64,000 bases of DNA from Brachionus manjavacas (lineage: Eukaryota > Rotifera > Eurotatoria > Ploima > Brachionidae). The notes beneath the pieces are model-generated. The model saw only the letters and a program-made list of their open reading frames with translations, did not search any database and was not told the origin of the DNA. Numbering within the stretch: the first letter of the stretch is position 1; the number at the start of each line of letters is the position of its first letter. Below, piece by piece: positions 21,766-33,249 of the stretch. The stretch spans positions 1,533,501 through 1,597,500 of the forward strand of contig JAHQIY010000010.1 of assembly GCA_019054805.1 (NCBI GenBank). The letters are read 5' to 3'. A program made the position numbers and the translations under genes.

Positions 21766-24295
21766 GGGTCGGCTTTTATGGTTAGTTGAAATAAATGATA
21801 ATAATAATAAAAAGCCAAAGATCGACTTGTGTGGAAATCAAAATTAAGGACAAAATTAATTTTTCATGATTTCTTCACGTTCTTTTTTGGGTCAGAAAAA
21901 CGAAATTATTTCGATTATTAAAGAATTTTACCGTAAACTTAAAATGATAATTATAAATTCTTCATAGGTCCATTTCTAAGAAACAATAGTTAATATTCAA
22001 GATTTTAAATTAAAGAAAATTTTTCTATAGATAGTGATTTTTTTTTAAATTTTTTTTTACAGAAATTAAATGGAGTAATAAATTAAATGGGGAATAGTAA
22101 ACAGGTCCTGCTAAACAATGACCACCAGCAGACCTCCATTTTTCAAATTGGGAATTTCGTCAGCATTAATTTTTTTCCAATTCTAGTTTTATAGTTATAA
22201 TATTGGAAATCTAAAATTTAATGTAATCTAAATTAATTACAATTATTTTTTTAAATTGATAAACCAGATATTGCTACTAAAATCATGGATTTGATTTAAA
22301 AATCCAAGTATTCTAGTTTTAATAGATTTCAGACCATAAACTTTAATCAATTTATATAAATCATGGTGAGGCTTAATTTTGAATTTTTTTAAAGCCTAGA
22401 AAATTTGGCAAGCCACTAAGAAATTGTTTTTACGTATATTTTTACGTTTTTACGGAAAAATAAAAAAAGCGTTTTTTTTAATTTGTATTTGTCCTAAATC
22501 CGAAAATAAAAACCAAAAATGAAAAAATTAGTGAAAAAAAATCCCAAAAAAAAATACAAAAAAGGATACAATTACAATGTCCGAATCTTTAACCACTCTT
22601 TATGTAAAGCTTCTCTTAAATCATTTAGTCTCCTTTGAACCCTTCAACTTACAAAAATAAAGGAAAAAAATTCTTTTAATTTTTTATTTCATTTTTTAGT
22701 TTAAAATTAAAATAAAATTTGATCTAAATAATAAAAGAATTAATATAATCTCTCATTTCTCACACTTTTTCTACTAATGTTGTTGTACTTTTCATCTTTA
22801 AGAAAAAAATTCTTAAAAATTTAAAAGAGGCCTTTGAAATAATTAAAGGTCGCTTTATAATTACTAAATAGAAACTAAAAATTATTTTTATTATAGTATC
22901 TTTGAGGAAACATTTAAATCAATCAACAACGAATTTGGTAGTTTGACCAGGAATAGAAAATGTGTATTTTTTAATAAAAGTCTTAATTGATAAAAAAATT
23001 GTGGTTAAATTGGAAGCATTGTAAGTTAAAAACAGCATTTCTTAGTTAAGGTGAATTTTTTTAAAAAAATTTAACAAAGAAAAGACATAATTTTGCCTGT
23101 TCCAAGGTACTAATTAATAAGCAGAAACTATAGCTTTTTCCATCAAAAAAAAATTGCTGGAAGCAATTCTTAAAGAACAGATTGATTATCTATTTTATAA
23201 TTATTAATAGATTTAGCTAAAATAAAAAATAAATATTTGAGTCTTTGATGTTTTATTTAAAAAAAAAAGAGAGTTTTTAAAAATTTTAAACTTGAAAAAT
23301 ATGAGCATTTCTATAAAATTATTCTAAGCATTCTAAATATTATACGACTTTTTAAGCAACGTAAATTAAATAAAAAAACTATGTTTATTTATAATTAGCA
23401 GCTGATTTTTGTTCTTAAGTGATTTTAAAAAAAATTCAACTTGATGCTATTAAAATGTAAAATTTTTCTCTTTTAAATGTTCATATTAAGAAAAAATAAA
23501 ATTTGAAATTTGTTTTAATAAATTAAACATTTAAATATGAAAAATTTTTGAAAAATTTAAAAAAAATTATAACTAATAACATCAATTGACCTTTTTGTCT
23601 TTGTTTGTTTTTTATAGAAAATAAAACGATAAAATTGAAAGGCATAAATTTTGAGAACAAAACAATTTTTCGAGATTTAAATTTTTTCTCAGTTGCTTTA
23701 ATATTTTAAAGAATTAAGAAGGCAAAAAGTAAGATAGACGCAGTTTTTAAGATATGAAAACCGCTGAATTTATTAGGTTTTTAGAGATTCTGTTTTTTTC
23801 ATGACTTCCATTATTTCTTAAAGCTTCTCTAATTTTCAACAAAAAATTCCAAATCTAAAAGACAATCTTTGAACAATCAAGAATTGGAATTTCCCAATCT
23901 AAATTCCAATTCCAAATTTTATAATTGCCTTAGGGGTTCAAATGAAAAAGAATAAAAAAGAAAAAAAAATTGAATTTTTTGTATAATTCAAATTGAATAT
24001 AAAAAAAAACTTAACAACATTAAAAAATCTAATCAAATCTATTGATTAAGATTTTTGATTTGGAATCAAAAATAAAAATAAAATTTTTCAAGATTTTTTT
24101 CTAAATAAAATTATGCCTCCAATTAATTCAAATTTTGATAATAAATTCAAAGGTAAAAAATTTATTGAATTAAAAAGTTATATATTTTCAAATTAAAAAT
24201 TAAAACAAAAGTTAACAAAAAAAATTAACAGAGAAAAGACTTCAATTCCAGAATTTATTAGACCCGATTATGAAAAAAAAATGACTAAACAAAAT
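21766..24295. other. AT-rich stretch, nothing recognised
   Basis: 2.5 kb of A/T-rich DNA downstream of the testican-like gene. A small hairpin lies near 22105-22135 (AGGTCCTGCT/AGCAGACCT). No coding frame is supported. Confidence 0.55.
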
Positions 24296-25255
24296 TCAGG
24301 TAAATAGCTTGCAATCTATAGGAGTTTGATTTATTTCGCTTAAAGTGAGCTCAATCGGATCTCCATTTTTTTTCACACACCAACAAGTCACTCTACTATC
24401 GCATTGATTTGGCAAAAAATAGCCTTCGGCATCGCATATCGGTGTGTAGGACTTAAGTGACAAAGTTAAATTTGTAAAAAAATTATTTAGATGACCAATA
24501 TAGACACCCTTTGTGTCCTGGTGAAGTCTTGTATAGCTACACTTAGACCTGATTCCTTGGAAACAAGAGCAAAATTCCTCAAATGTTACTAGGTTGTCCG
24601 AATTGTGGTCACAAGAGGCGCCTAGGTCGCCTATACACACATCAGATGAGTATTCGCTTATCCTGGACCATTCCAGTCGGTCCAAAGCTCGATTGTGGTT
24701 GAAGTCAAGCTGGGAAAACAAGCGACAAATTGGCTCTGGGCAGGAAAATTCTATTGAATTTATTCGGTCTATCTGTCTCTTTTCCTCGTCTTTCAGGGTG
24801 TCGAAAAGCTCGAAGAGACTTATTTTGAGAAGTGTAAGCCCAGAAGGAGTGCAACCAGGTGAGAGGAGTACTTTTTTTGTTGTCGAAAGTTTTGTTGTCC
24901 TAGTGCTAGCCAGTGGTTTCACATTTTTTTTGGGACGGTTTACACATTGGTATTGTGTTCCGTTTCTCTTCACACACACTTGGTTGGATTTGCACACATT
25001 TTTGCCACACGGGTCAGACATGTTCATCACTGTTGAGTAGACTATTTGATTTTTGGCACCCTTGGGTTTCTCTGGTCTATCTCGGTAAAGAATATTTACA
25101 ATCAGTTTGGAGGTGTCTTTTGGGCCAGTATCAGCTTTTTTTGTCTCAATAGGCGACAATTCATTGTCGTCTGTGAGAAATTCGTTGAACAAATTTTTGG
25201 TGTCTATGGCGCGCAAAACAGCTAAAACAATGAAAACAAGTCTTGTTCTTCTCAT
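24296..25255 (-). CDS. Secreted testican (SPOCK)/SPARC-like calcium-binding matrix protein
   Basis: Single open frame of 319 residues, ATG at 25255, TAA after 24299. Residues 1-20 are a signal peptide (RLVFIVLAVLRAI core). A follistatin/EGF-like segment with four Cys (83, 88, 94, 104) follows; the Kazal half usual in SPARC relatives is not evident. Residues about 135-240 are a SPARC extracellular-calcium-binding domain with two canonical EF-hand loops: D184-N186-N188-D192-E195 and D216-N218-D220-T224-E227. The second is bracketed by Cys as in SPARC. Residues 239-315 are a thyroglobulin type-1 domain (YTPICDAEGYF, QC, then CWCV, final C315). The order EC then TY is that of testicans; SMOC has the reverse. 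Such proteins are extracellular matrix regulators, and the TY domain often inhibits cysteine proteases. It is complete, GC-richer than its surroundings and has no close neighbours. A partial paralogue lies at 62.4 kb. Confidence 0.85.
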   Translation of the reverse strand: MRRTRLVFIVLAVLRAIDTKNLFNEFLTDDNELSPIETKKADTGPKDTSKLIVNILYRDRPEKPKGAKNQIVYSTVMNMSDPCGKNVCKSNQVCVKRNGTQYQCVNRPKKNVKPLASTRTTKLSTTKKVLLSPGCTPSGLTLLKISLFELFDTLKDEEKRQIDRINSIEFSCPEPICRLFSQLDFNHNRALDRLEWSRISEYSSDVCIGDLGASCDHNSDNLVTFEEFCSCFQGIRSKCSYTRLHQDTKGVYIGHLNNFFTNLTLSLKSYTPICDAEGYFLPNQCDSRVTCWCVKKNGDPIELTLSEINQTPIDCKLFT

Positions 25256-28163
25256 TTTTTTAATTATAAATCATTTTATATTTAAAATAAAAAACAAAAT
25301 AAAAAAAATTTTCTAAAATTTAAAAAATGTTCGTATTATAAGTTACCTGGCAGTGTGCATTATGAAGTCTTAGAAATCTCGGATCCCTAAGGGAAGATTG
25401 GGTTTTAATTGTTTAAAGAACAAAAGAATTTTCAATAGATTGGTGAGACTTGTCCTATTTTTGAGTACTAATCTATTTACGTAATCAATTTTGACAAGGT
25501 AATTCTTCATCTTGCAAGGAAGTGACAAGAAAAAAAATCTTTTTTTTCTATTTCTAAAAATTTAGTTTTAAATCAAAATAAAAAAAACTTTAAAACTTTT
25601 TCTTTTAATTTAAAAAAATTAATGGAACAGTTTGACGAATTGAGCTGCCTATTTATATACGAAATTCTGTGCTAATCCTTAATTCGACACTAATCCAAAG
25701 TGACAAATGCTATCAAATTTAAAATTTTTTTTATTTTTAAAATAATAAATATTTACAATCAAATAGATCGTTTTTTTTTATTTTATTTTTTGTTAGACTT
25801 AATTTTTACAGATATTCACCTGAAAATCTTAAATGTTTGCCAAAAGATAATTCAAATTGACGCCTTCTCTATTCGTGCCCACAGCTCAAACGAATAAAAC
25901 TATTTTCTCTAAATTCTATTCGGCTGAAGAGCAATGTGCACCTTAGAGACTTCGGCGTAAGTAGTCAGAGTAAATATTTTATTGTCACAAATAGAAACAG
26001 TAAAAAAATAATTATAACTATTGTTTTTTTCAATTAGAATTAATTTCTCAATTTTTTCGATTTGTGCTTACTAAAGCCTAAAATCGAGGGTTTATAGCAA
26101 CTCTGAGTGCGTCAAGCAATTAATAAATAACTTAGCCTTGTTTTTTTTTTAAATTGAAGATTCTTAACCTTCTAATTTGGTTCTTATTTTTTGGCTAAAT
26201 TTTCTGCTCAGATCAAATATTTGGTCTAGAAATGTACAAAAAAAAGCTTTGGCAAATTTACTTTTTAAAAATATCATGTAAAATTGTCAAATATTTGCGG
26301 CCAAAATTTAATCTGAGAAAAACACGATTTTTTTTGGCGTGGATTACACAAGCCGTGTTTGTTTTTGGAAAAAATTGGCACTCGGAAATGCCTTGTGAAC
26401 AAGGTTTGTTTAAATTTTTTTCTAAAATTTGAAGCAATTTGCTTTTAAGACTTGAATAGAAAAAAAAGCTCCAAAACCAGACTTTTATTGAACCCATACA
26501 ATTTATGTGCAAGTGGTTTTTTTGATTCAAGATCTAAATTTTGTAAATTCTTGTTTTTGAATTCTTATTAACTATAAAGTAAATAGAAAACCCCTGGTTC
26601 AAGATTGCAGCTCTCTACTGGATCGTCTTTTTTTTAAGAAACCAGATCGCCAAGTATTCTTAGCAAAAGCCGTAGAAATTTTATTAGCCATTGACTATTG
26701 TGTCAATTTTTTTAACTAAATATTTGCTTCATATATTAAGTTGATGGATTTTCTAATAAAATTAATATTTGCCAAATCAGTGCTAACATTTTTAAGATTC
26801 ACTCGCTCTAAACTCAAAGTCAATATTTTGCGATTCATTTATTATTTATTCCCAGGTTTTAAAAAAAAAAGAAATAAAAAAAAATATATTTGAACTAATT
26901 GAATTTTGAGAAAAAAAAATTTAAATTAACTTTTAAAAGTTTTTCTTATACTAGCCAATTTATATTCATGACAAAGAGTTTGATTTTCTGGTTAATGCTT
27001 TTACTTGAAACCTGATTTTTGAATTAGCGAAATACAAGCCTTTTAAAAGTCCATTTTATATTAAATATTATATAATTTTAAATTATTTTATTAAAAAAAT
27101 TATTTGTCCTTAAGAAGTTTAATTTTTAGCAAAAAAATTAAAAACACTTAGCTATGAAGATCTTCGTTTTAAAACTTTCTTTAATTTGTATAAAGAGTTT
27201 TTTTGGACTAAAATTAAAAGTATGGAGGAAAAAAAAATAAACGAAGCAGAATTCTAACGAAATTATTCAAAAAAAAGAGATTTCTTTTAAAATTTTAAGA
27301 AAATCGGATGATTTTAAGAATTCATCTACTTGAGTTCAATTAGTCTCTAGTAATTGTTGAACTTTTAAATAAACTTTAATTTATTTTAAATATTTCGTTT
27401 AGCAATTTGACTAATAAAAGTTCAAAAAGTGGCCTTGCTTGTTGCAAGAAATGGAGTTTGAATTTAAAGAAAATTAAATACTGAAGGGAAATTTAGTTAA
27501 GAATGAATTTATTTGTTTACCAATGTTTTAAATAAATTGCTCATTTTTTATTTTAAATTATTGCCTAATAATTTAATACTTGAGTCAACGAGACCCGTGA
27601 TAAACTTGGTTTTAAAATTTGTGGTATTTAATTTATTTATTTTAGAAAAAATAACCACATTTTATTTATTGGTTGTCAAGATAAATTTTCAATTTCTTTT
27701 TAGATTTTTCCCCCTTTCTCTCCAGAATGCACTGGAATTGATCTTTTTATTCAAAAATCTAATAAAAAATTATCTTAAGTAAAAAATCACAGTCAGCTTT
27801 TTAAAAATTCTCTTATTTAAACACGTTCATAAATTTTATTTTACACATATTGTCAATTTAAAAAAAAATGATGGTTAAATGTCTTAGTTAAAGAGTACTG
27901 ATATCTTTATTCTTTTCAAAATTTTAATTCAATTAAAATGAAATAAATATTTACCAATTTTTTTTTGGCATCAAACTAATTTATGAAAAAAATTAAAAAA
28001 AAAAAACAAAAATCATCTCAATCGAAATTACGATTGTGATTTAAAAAATGTAATTTAATTTATTAAGATAAGATACCTTCGTTCAAAATTTCTTTAAAAA
28101 TAAGTCCACTTTTGATTATAAAATAGCCAATTTACTCGGAGAAAATTAGAAAATAAGATAGCA
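25256..28163. other. AT-rich upstream region of the testican-like gene
   Basis: No gene supported. 25256-25340 and 27286-27455 are similar to the DNA just upstream of the partial paralogue (62722-62830 and 62878-63045). The two blocks are 2 kb apart here but about 50 bases apart there, so most of 25.35-27.28 kb is either inserted here or deleted there. A TATAAAATG stretch near 25270 could be a promoter element but is not distinctive in such AT-rich DNA. Confidence 0.5.
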
Positions 28164-28171
28164 GTCAAAAG

Positions 28172-28759
28172 TAGTGTTGGACGCGGACAGGGCTAACCGG
28201 TCCAAAAACGGGAGGTTCATCGAGGTTGTTGGCCCGTTTATGTTGGCGGGCTAATTTTTGGCCCGATTAATAACCGTTTAAAGTTAAACGGGCGGTCTAA
28301 GAAACCGGCCAACTTTTTGGCGGGCGGTCATTTGCCCGGTCAGCTTGGCGGTCTAATTTTTGGACCAAAATATACGGGCTGCCAATAAACCGGTAATAAA
28401 ATAAAAAATTTAAAACAATTTTTATTTTTAAAAAAAAAAGTAATTTTTTTAATTAAAATTTACTTTTTTTAAATAATAAATTAATTAAATTAACGTAATT
28501 TCTTATTTTATTACCAGCCCGTATATTTTGGTCCAAAAATTAGACCGCCAAGCTGACCGGGCAAATGACCGCCCGCCAAAAAGTTGGCCGGTTTCTTAGA
28601 CCGCCCGTTTAACTTTAAACGGTTATTAATCGGGCCAAAAATAAGACCGCCAAGATGACCGGGCCAAAGTCCGCCCGCTAAAATTGGGACGGTTAATACA
28701 GTCACGGTTTTTAAAATTTTTGGCTCGTTTACTGTCATCTTGCACGGACACCAACACTA
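28172..28759. mobile_element. hAT-type foldback MITE, copy 2, with 8-bp target duplication
   Basis: Termini TAGTGTTGG / CCAACACTA are flanked by the direct repeat GTCAAAAG (28164-28171 and 28760-28767); eight bases is the hAT signature. The two halves are long inverted copies of each other (for example GGCGGGCGGTCATTTGCCCG against its complement), joined by a 120-bp A/T-rich centre. It should therefore form a strong hairpin. There is no coding capacity beyond frames forced by the palindrome. Confidence 0.85.
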
Positions 28760-28767
28760 GTCAAAAG

Positions 28768-30129
28768 ATTAAAATTATTATTTAGAATGAAAAAAAACTA
28801 TGTTTGTAATTGAATTTTGTGAATTTACAAAAATTCCAATACAAAATTTAAATAATTAAAGATATAAATTTTGTACTATATATTTTTTCTGTAAGCTTAA
28901 AAAGGTGAAGCAATCAATGTTTAATTTTAAGGTCCAATTTAAAGAAAAAAATTTAAAAAATACTTGCAAATAAATTAATTATTTTTTATCAAATTTTATG
29001 TTAACTTAAAATTGAAAAATAAAATTTTTACAAAAAAATCAAAATTACTTAAGTAGCGATGACAGAATTAAAATATTTAAATAAATAATAAATTTACGAA
29101 TTGCAAAAAAATATTCAAATTAAAATAGATCATAGAGACAAAAAATAAATTTTAAAATATTTTATTTTTGGATTTCTATTCAAAAATTTTACCAATTTTT
29201 ATTTTTGTACCAATAATTATATTAGGATTGTGCTCTCTCAATTCTTTTTCAAGATTACAAAATCAATTTAAAATCTCAAAGATTTAATTCTGATTTAGTG
29301 AAAGAAAATATTTTCAAAAAATAAAAAATATTATAATTTTTTTTTAAATTTTATTTTCTACTCAATTTGCGATGCATTATCAAATGCATTGTTCAAAAAA
29401 ATAATTTTTAATTTTTCCACAGGAACTCAAGCGTAAATGCTGCAATTTTTAAAAAAAAACTTTTATCGCGCTCTTAAATTAGAAACACGACTTTGGTGCA
29501 GACAGCTTAAATAAAAAATGTTTTAACATAAGCTAGATGGTTTTATTGCTTGCTTCGAAGGAATTTTTCGAATTATTAGGCTGCAATATCGAACAATGGA
29601 AAACGGTACTACTTATTTCCAAAATTTGTTTTCCGTTGCTCAGTTGACAAACAACTCTTAAAATAAAAGTAAAATGACTTATTTTACCGACATTTTTGCT
29701 CAGTTAAAAAAGAAATCACGTATAGTAATTTATAAAATAATTCGTATATATTTTCAAAAGCAATATCTTTTTTAATTAATTATTTTCAAATTTTATTTGA
29801 AAAAAAACTTTTAATTAGTTGATAAATTAATTCTTTTAATAATTTAATAGATTTTTTTAGCTACCACACTTTTAGTCAAAAATTGTTTACATTCTACTTT
29901 TACAAATTTTATGTGTTTTAATTTATTAACTAATTAGAAGATCGTTGTAGAGTTGTTGTAAACATTTAACAAAATCTAAAAAAAATAGCAAAATATTTTT
30001 TTAAAAACTAATTCAGATAGAAGAAATCTGATTTTATTTTCAGATTCCTCAGGATCGACAACCTGATAATTGCAATTTTACATTGTGGAAAAATAATGGA
30101 AAATGGTAAAAAAATCAGAGTGTATTATC
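28768..30129. other. AT-rich stretch, nothing recognised
   Basis: No supported coding frame, RNA or bounded repeat. Confidence 0.5.
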
Positions 30130-30480
30130 GAAGAGCCAAAAAGTTGTTTTTTCGATTTTTAATGGCAAAATCTAATTAATTAATATATAAAAACTACATT
30201 ATTTATAGTAGATATTTGTATGCTCTATTCAAAAATATAATCTGTTTTTGGATGTTTTGGGTGTTTTTTTTTCATTCAAAATTTAAAGGTGATGACAATT
30301 TTTTTTTTATTGAAAATGAGTGTATAGTTAAATTCAGATAATTAGGAAAAAATGTATCTGAAAAAAATTTAACTTTTCTAAAAAATTTTGGTGACTTACA
30401 CCCGGTGTTGTTTTTTCGCAATCTTGATGGGTGTATGTTTTAGACATAACCTAAAAAGACGAGTTTTATGGTAAAAGCTG
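30130..30480 (+). repeat. Dispersed AT-rich repeat, copy 1
   Basis: Shares ordered blocks with 36120-36360: GTTGTTTTTTCGATT, CAAAAATATAATC, TTTGGGATGT-like text and TAAATTCAG-TAATTAG. The same TAATTAC/CTGAATT block also occurs inverted near 35895. Boundaries and class are unknown. Confidence 0.4.
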
Positions 30481-30814
30481 TAAAAAATTGTAAAAAAAGT
30501 AAAAAAGTATTTTTATTTTCTTAATTATTCTACTTTAAGAATGATTATCCTGGGGTTTAAAAGATCATGCCATGAATTTAAAGAATTTTCATAGTTAAAT
30601 AACATTCTACATCTAAAAAAAATTTTTTGGCTTTTATGATCTAAATATATAAACTTACAGTACTAAAGCTGATGGTGTTTACCATAGCTGATGCAGCATA
30701 GGCTATAAGAGAATTTGAAAAATAACTAACATTTGAAAAATGTAGTAAATATTGGTTAATGGTGGTAAATGGTGGTAAATGGTGTTTCAAGAATTCAAAA
30801 ATTAAAAGTTATGA

Positions 30815-30937
30815 TGCCCAGGCTCAGAGGCTCATAACATTACAGGTACTCTGGCTGCTACAGTTGGGCGTGTTTTTGGGGCTCTGGCCCACGTTCCAGC
30901 TTGTGGGTTTCCACACAGCAAATTACTACTACTATTA
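30815..30937 (+). repeat. LINE 3'-UTR fragment with ACT tail
   Basis: A GC-rich island (GCTACAGTTGGGCGTGTTTT, CTCTGGCCCACGTTCCAGC) ending in AATTACTACTACTATTAC. The trinucleotide tail is the same kind as in LINE A, and CTACAGT is also next to that tail, so I read it as the 3' end of a CR1-like LINE in plus orientation. No RT codons are present. Confidence 0.45.
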
Positions 30938-31350
30938 CCTGAAAAAGGTTGAAATTTAAAATTAAAGTTTTTGGCTTTTTAAAATATAACTTTGATAAAT
31001 TAGGTAATTGAATTTGTAATTGAGAAAAATGTCGACTGGTCAAATCACTAAAATATTTGTATCTAATAATTTCAATATTAAAAAAACTAAATTTAAATTT
31101 TTCAATTTTTTTAACTTTTTTTCACTTTTACTATTTAAAAATACAATTTTTTTTATTTAAAATTTTTTATTAATTTTGAATAAAAAACTAAAAGTGAAAT
31201 AATTGCAAAAATTTGGATTTTTTTGGCCCTTTTGATTTTTACCAAATTTTACGTAAAATCCGTTAAATTTCGGTAAATTTACTGTTTTTCACTTTTGCGA
31301 ATTTACGTAAAATTTATTTTGGCAATCGACTCCAATCGATTGACAAATTT

Positions 31351-31859
31351 ATTAAATCGATTTAAAAATCGATTGATTTTTTCTAGTTGACTTTAAAGTT
31401 TCTAATATATCTCGAAATGAAAAATTAAGAATTAGCAATAAATGTTTTTTTTTTAAAAAAAAAGATTTTTAAATTGATTTAAAACTTCAAATTTAAATCA
31501 ACTTTTTTCTACCACAGGCTATACAATCTGGGAAAAAAGAAATAAATTAAATCCACTAAAAATTCACAAAATGCTGGTAATTTCAGAAAATTTATAGAAA
31601 ATTAATTTAGAATATTTTTAAATCGTTTCAAATTTTTAATTTTAAAAATTTTAATCTTTTTTTTATTACGAATAAAAAATTTTTAAAAATAAAACGTTAA
31701 ATTGTACTTTTTGCTTTAAATTTGATATTTTAAATCAATTTAAATATCTTTATTTAAAAAAAAAAGGTTTATTGCTAATTCCTAATTTTTCATTTCGAGA
31801 TATATTAGAAACTTTTAAGTCAACTAGAAAAAATCAATCGATTGTTAAATCGATTTAAT
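31351..31859. mobile_element. Foldback MITE of about 509 bp
   Basis: Arms 31351-31498 and 31716-31859 are reverse complements over roughly 145 bp with few differences (blocks TTGATTTTTTCTAGTTGAC, TCTAATATATCTCGAAATGA, ATTAGCAATAAA). The unpaired loop is about 215 bp. TTAAATCGATTTA at the tips is itself palindromic, which obscures the exact end and the target duplication. No coding frame. Confidence 0.7.
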
Positions 31860-31886
31860 GTCGTATAGCCAAAAAATTGACTAAAA

Positions 31887-32110
31887 AGAATATTGCTCAT
31901 CTTAAGCTAATGTTTGAGAACAGTTATAAAGTTTCTCAAACTAAAGACACTTCGGTCGCAGCCACTCGTATATCAAATCGTGAAAGAGGCATACTAAAAT
32001 AAGACAATGTAAAAAACAAGTAAAAGATTTATGCAAGCGTGGAAATCTAATTACCCGACCGGCTAAATTTAAAAATAAAAATAAAGAAATCAAGAACTCA
32101 TAAAGAAGCT
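31887..32110 (+). pseudogene. Coding-like remnant of unknown origin
   Basis: Plus-strand text reads NIAHLKLMFENSYKVSQTKD, then TSVAATRISNRERGILK, and after one frameshift QCKKQVKDLCKRGNLITRPA and KFKNKNKEI. Codon composition is better than the surrounding DNA but I recognise no domain. It lies about 400 bases upstream of the RTE-like LINE endonuclease and could be part of that element's 5' region or an unrelated relic. Confidence 0.2.
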
Positions 32111-32825
32111 TAAAAGAGAAGTGATAACATCCCAATTGCCGATACATCGTCAGTCATGACTGAAGTATCGTCACGTGACTAACACACTGTAAGTGCATGA
32201 TGACTAATGCTTGATATTTTACATTTAGGTGCCGATCCTAAATGTAATTGAAACAAGGAACATTTTTCGCATGGCACAGTTTTATTAATTAAATTTAGAG
32301 AATTTCATTAGGAAACAAATTTATTATTTTTCTTTTGAAATTAATTCTCTCTCTTCCTCTTTCTTTAATTTCATTTTAAAAAGCTTTTGTCTCAGAGCGG
32401 CCACCTTCTATTTAAATAAAGTTTAAAAATACTATCTATTATTTAACAAAACTTAAATATTTTTCAATAACGCTTGATACCGAAAACCTAGATTGTAAAA
32501 AAGTGGGATATTTACTGCGAAACACAATTTTAGAGTCGAAACTTGGAGTTTTCGAACCATGTTTGAAACGTCCAGATGCGCTCAAGCCGCACTGGTCATT
32601 AAAAAATACGATTTAGGAGTGCTGGGTATATGTGAAAATCGCTGGATAGGGTCCAGCAAGATAGACAACAGTTTACGGATCTTCCTAAATTCTGGATTTG
32701 AAAACACGGCCAAGGGATAATGCTTTAAAAGCAACCAAAAGATCCATTTATCGAATAGGAGCAATGAAAGACTGATTTGCACATAGGTATCCCGTCCATC
32801 AAAAATGTTATGCTTTAATTTAAGA

Positions 32826-32864
32826 AACAAATAAAGAGATTAAATCTATATTCTACGAACAACT
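32826..32864 (+). repeat. 39-bp target-site duplication, left copy
   Basis: AACAAATAAAGAGATTAAAT plus 19 further bases is identical to 33211-33249. It is part of the outer element's endonuclease coding sequence (KEIKSIFYEQL), so the duplication was made when the inner copy inserted. Confidence 0.85.
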
Positions 32865-33210
32865 TTAACTCAATATATACTGGCCAGAGACATTGTCCAA
32901 TGCTTACCTATACGGAAGAACAAATTCAGAGCCATTAAGTTAATGTATTAAGAACAAAAGACTGCAATGGCTCGGGCATGTACTTAGAATGAAAGAAACA
33001 CGGATACCAAAAAGAGCCTGTCAATGGGCACCTCAAGGGCGACGTAAGGTAGGAAGACCAGCAGTAACATGGAGGTCAACAATCACTAAAGAGCTCATCG
33101 AAATGGGGATGACATGGAGAGAAGCAAGGGTAAAGGCAAAAGATCGTCTTGAGTGGAAATCAAAAGTAATGACCCTTCGTCCACAAGGTGTGAATAAGGA
33201 AAAAAAAAAA
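32865..33210 (+). mobile_element. RTE-like LINE, 346-bp 3' fragment nested in LINE C
   Basis: A severely 5'-truncated copy: it begins near YWPETLSNAYLYGRTNSEPL (32876), continues NKRLQWLGHVLRMKETRIPK, GRRKVGRPAVTWRSTITKEL, IEMGMTWREARVKAKDRLEW and ends in A-rich sequence at 33200-33210. The last block is intact from 32989. It is flanked by a perfect 39-bp duplication of the outer element, which shows TPRT-type insertion and that the family stayed active after the outer copy inserted. Confidence 0.85.
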
Positions 33211-33249
33211 AACAAATAAAGAGATTAAATCTATATTCTACGAACAACT
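33211..33249 (+). repeat. 39-bp target-site duplication, right copy
   Basis: Identical to 32826-32864. Directly after it the outer element's endonuclease frame resumes (RRTIDKVPRYDPMIVMGD). Confidence 0.85.

Noticed and set aside
24594-25040. 148-codon plus-strand frame across the testican-like gene
   Set aside because: It is antisense to a gene with complete domain structure; no motif of its own.
27513-27782. 89-codon hydrophobic plus-strand frame
   Set aside because: Phe/Leu/Ile-rich composition expected from T-rich DNA; no start context, motif or neighbour support.
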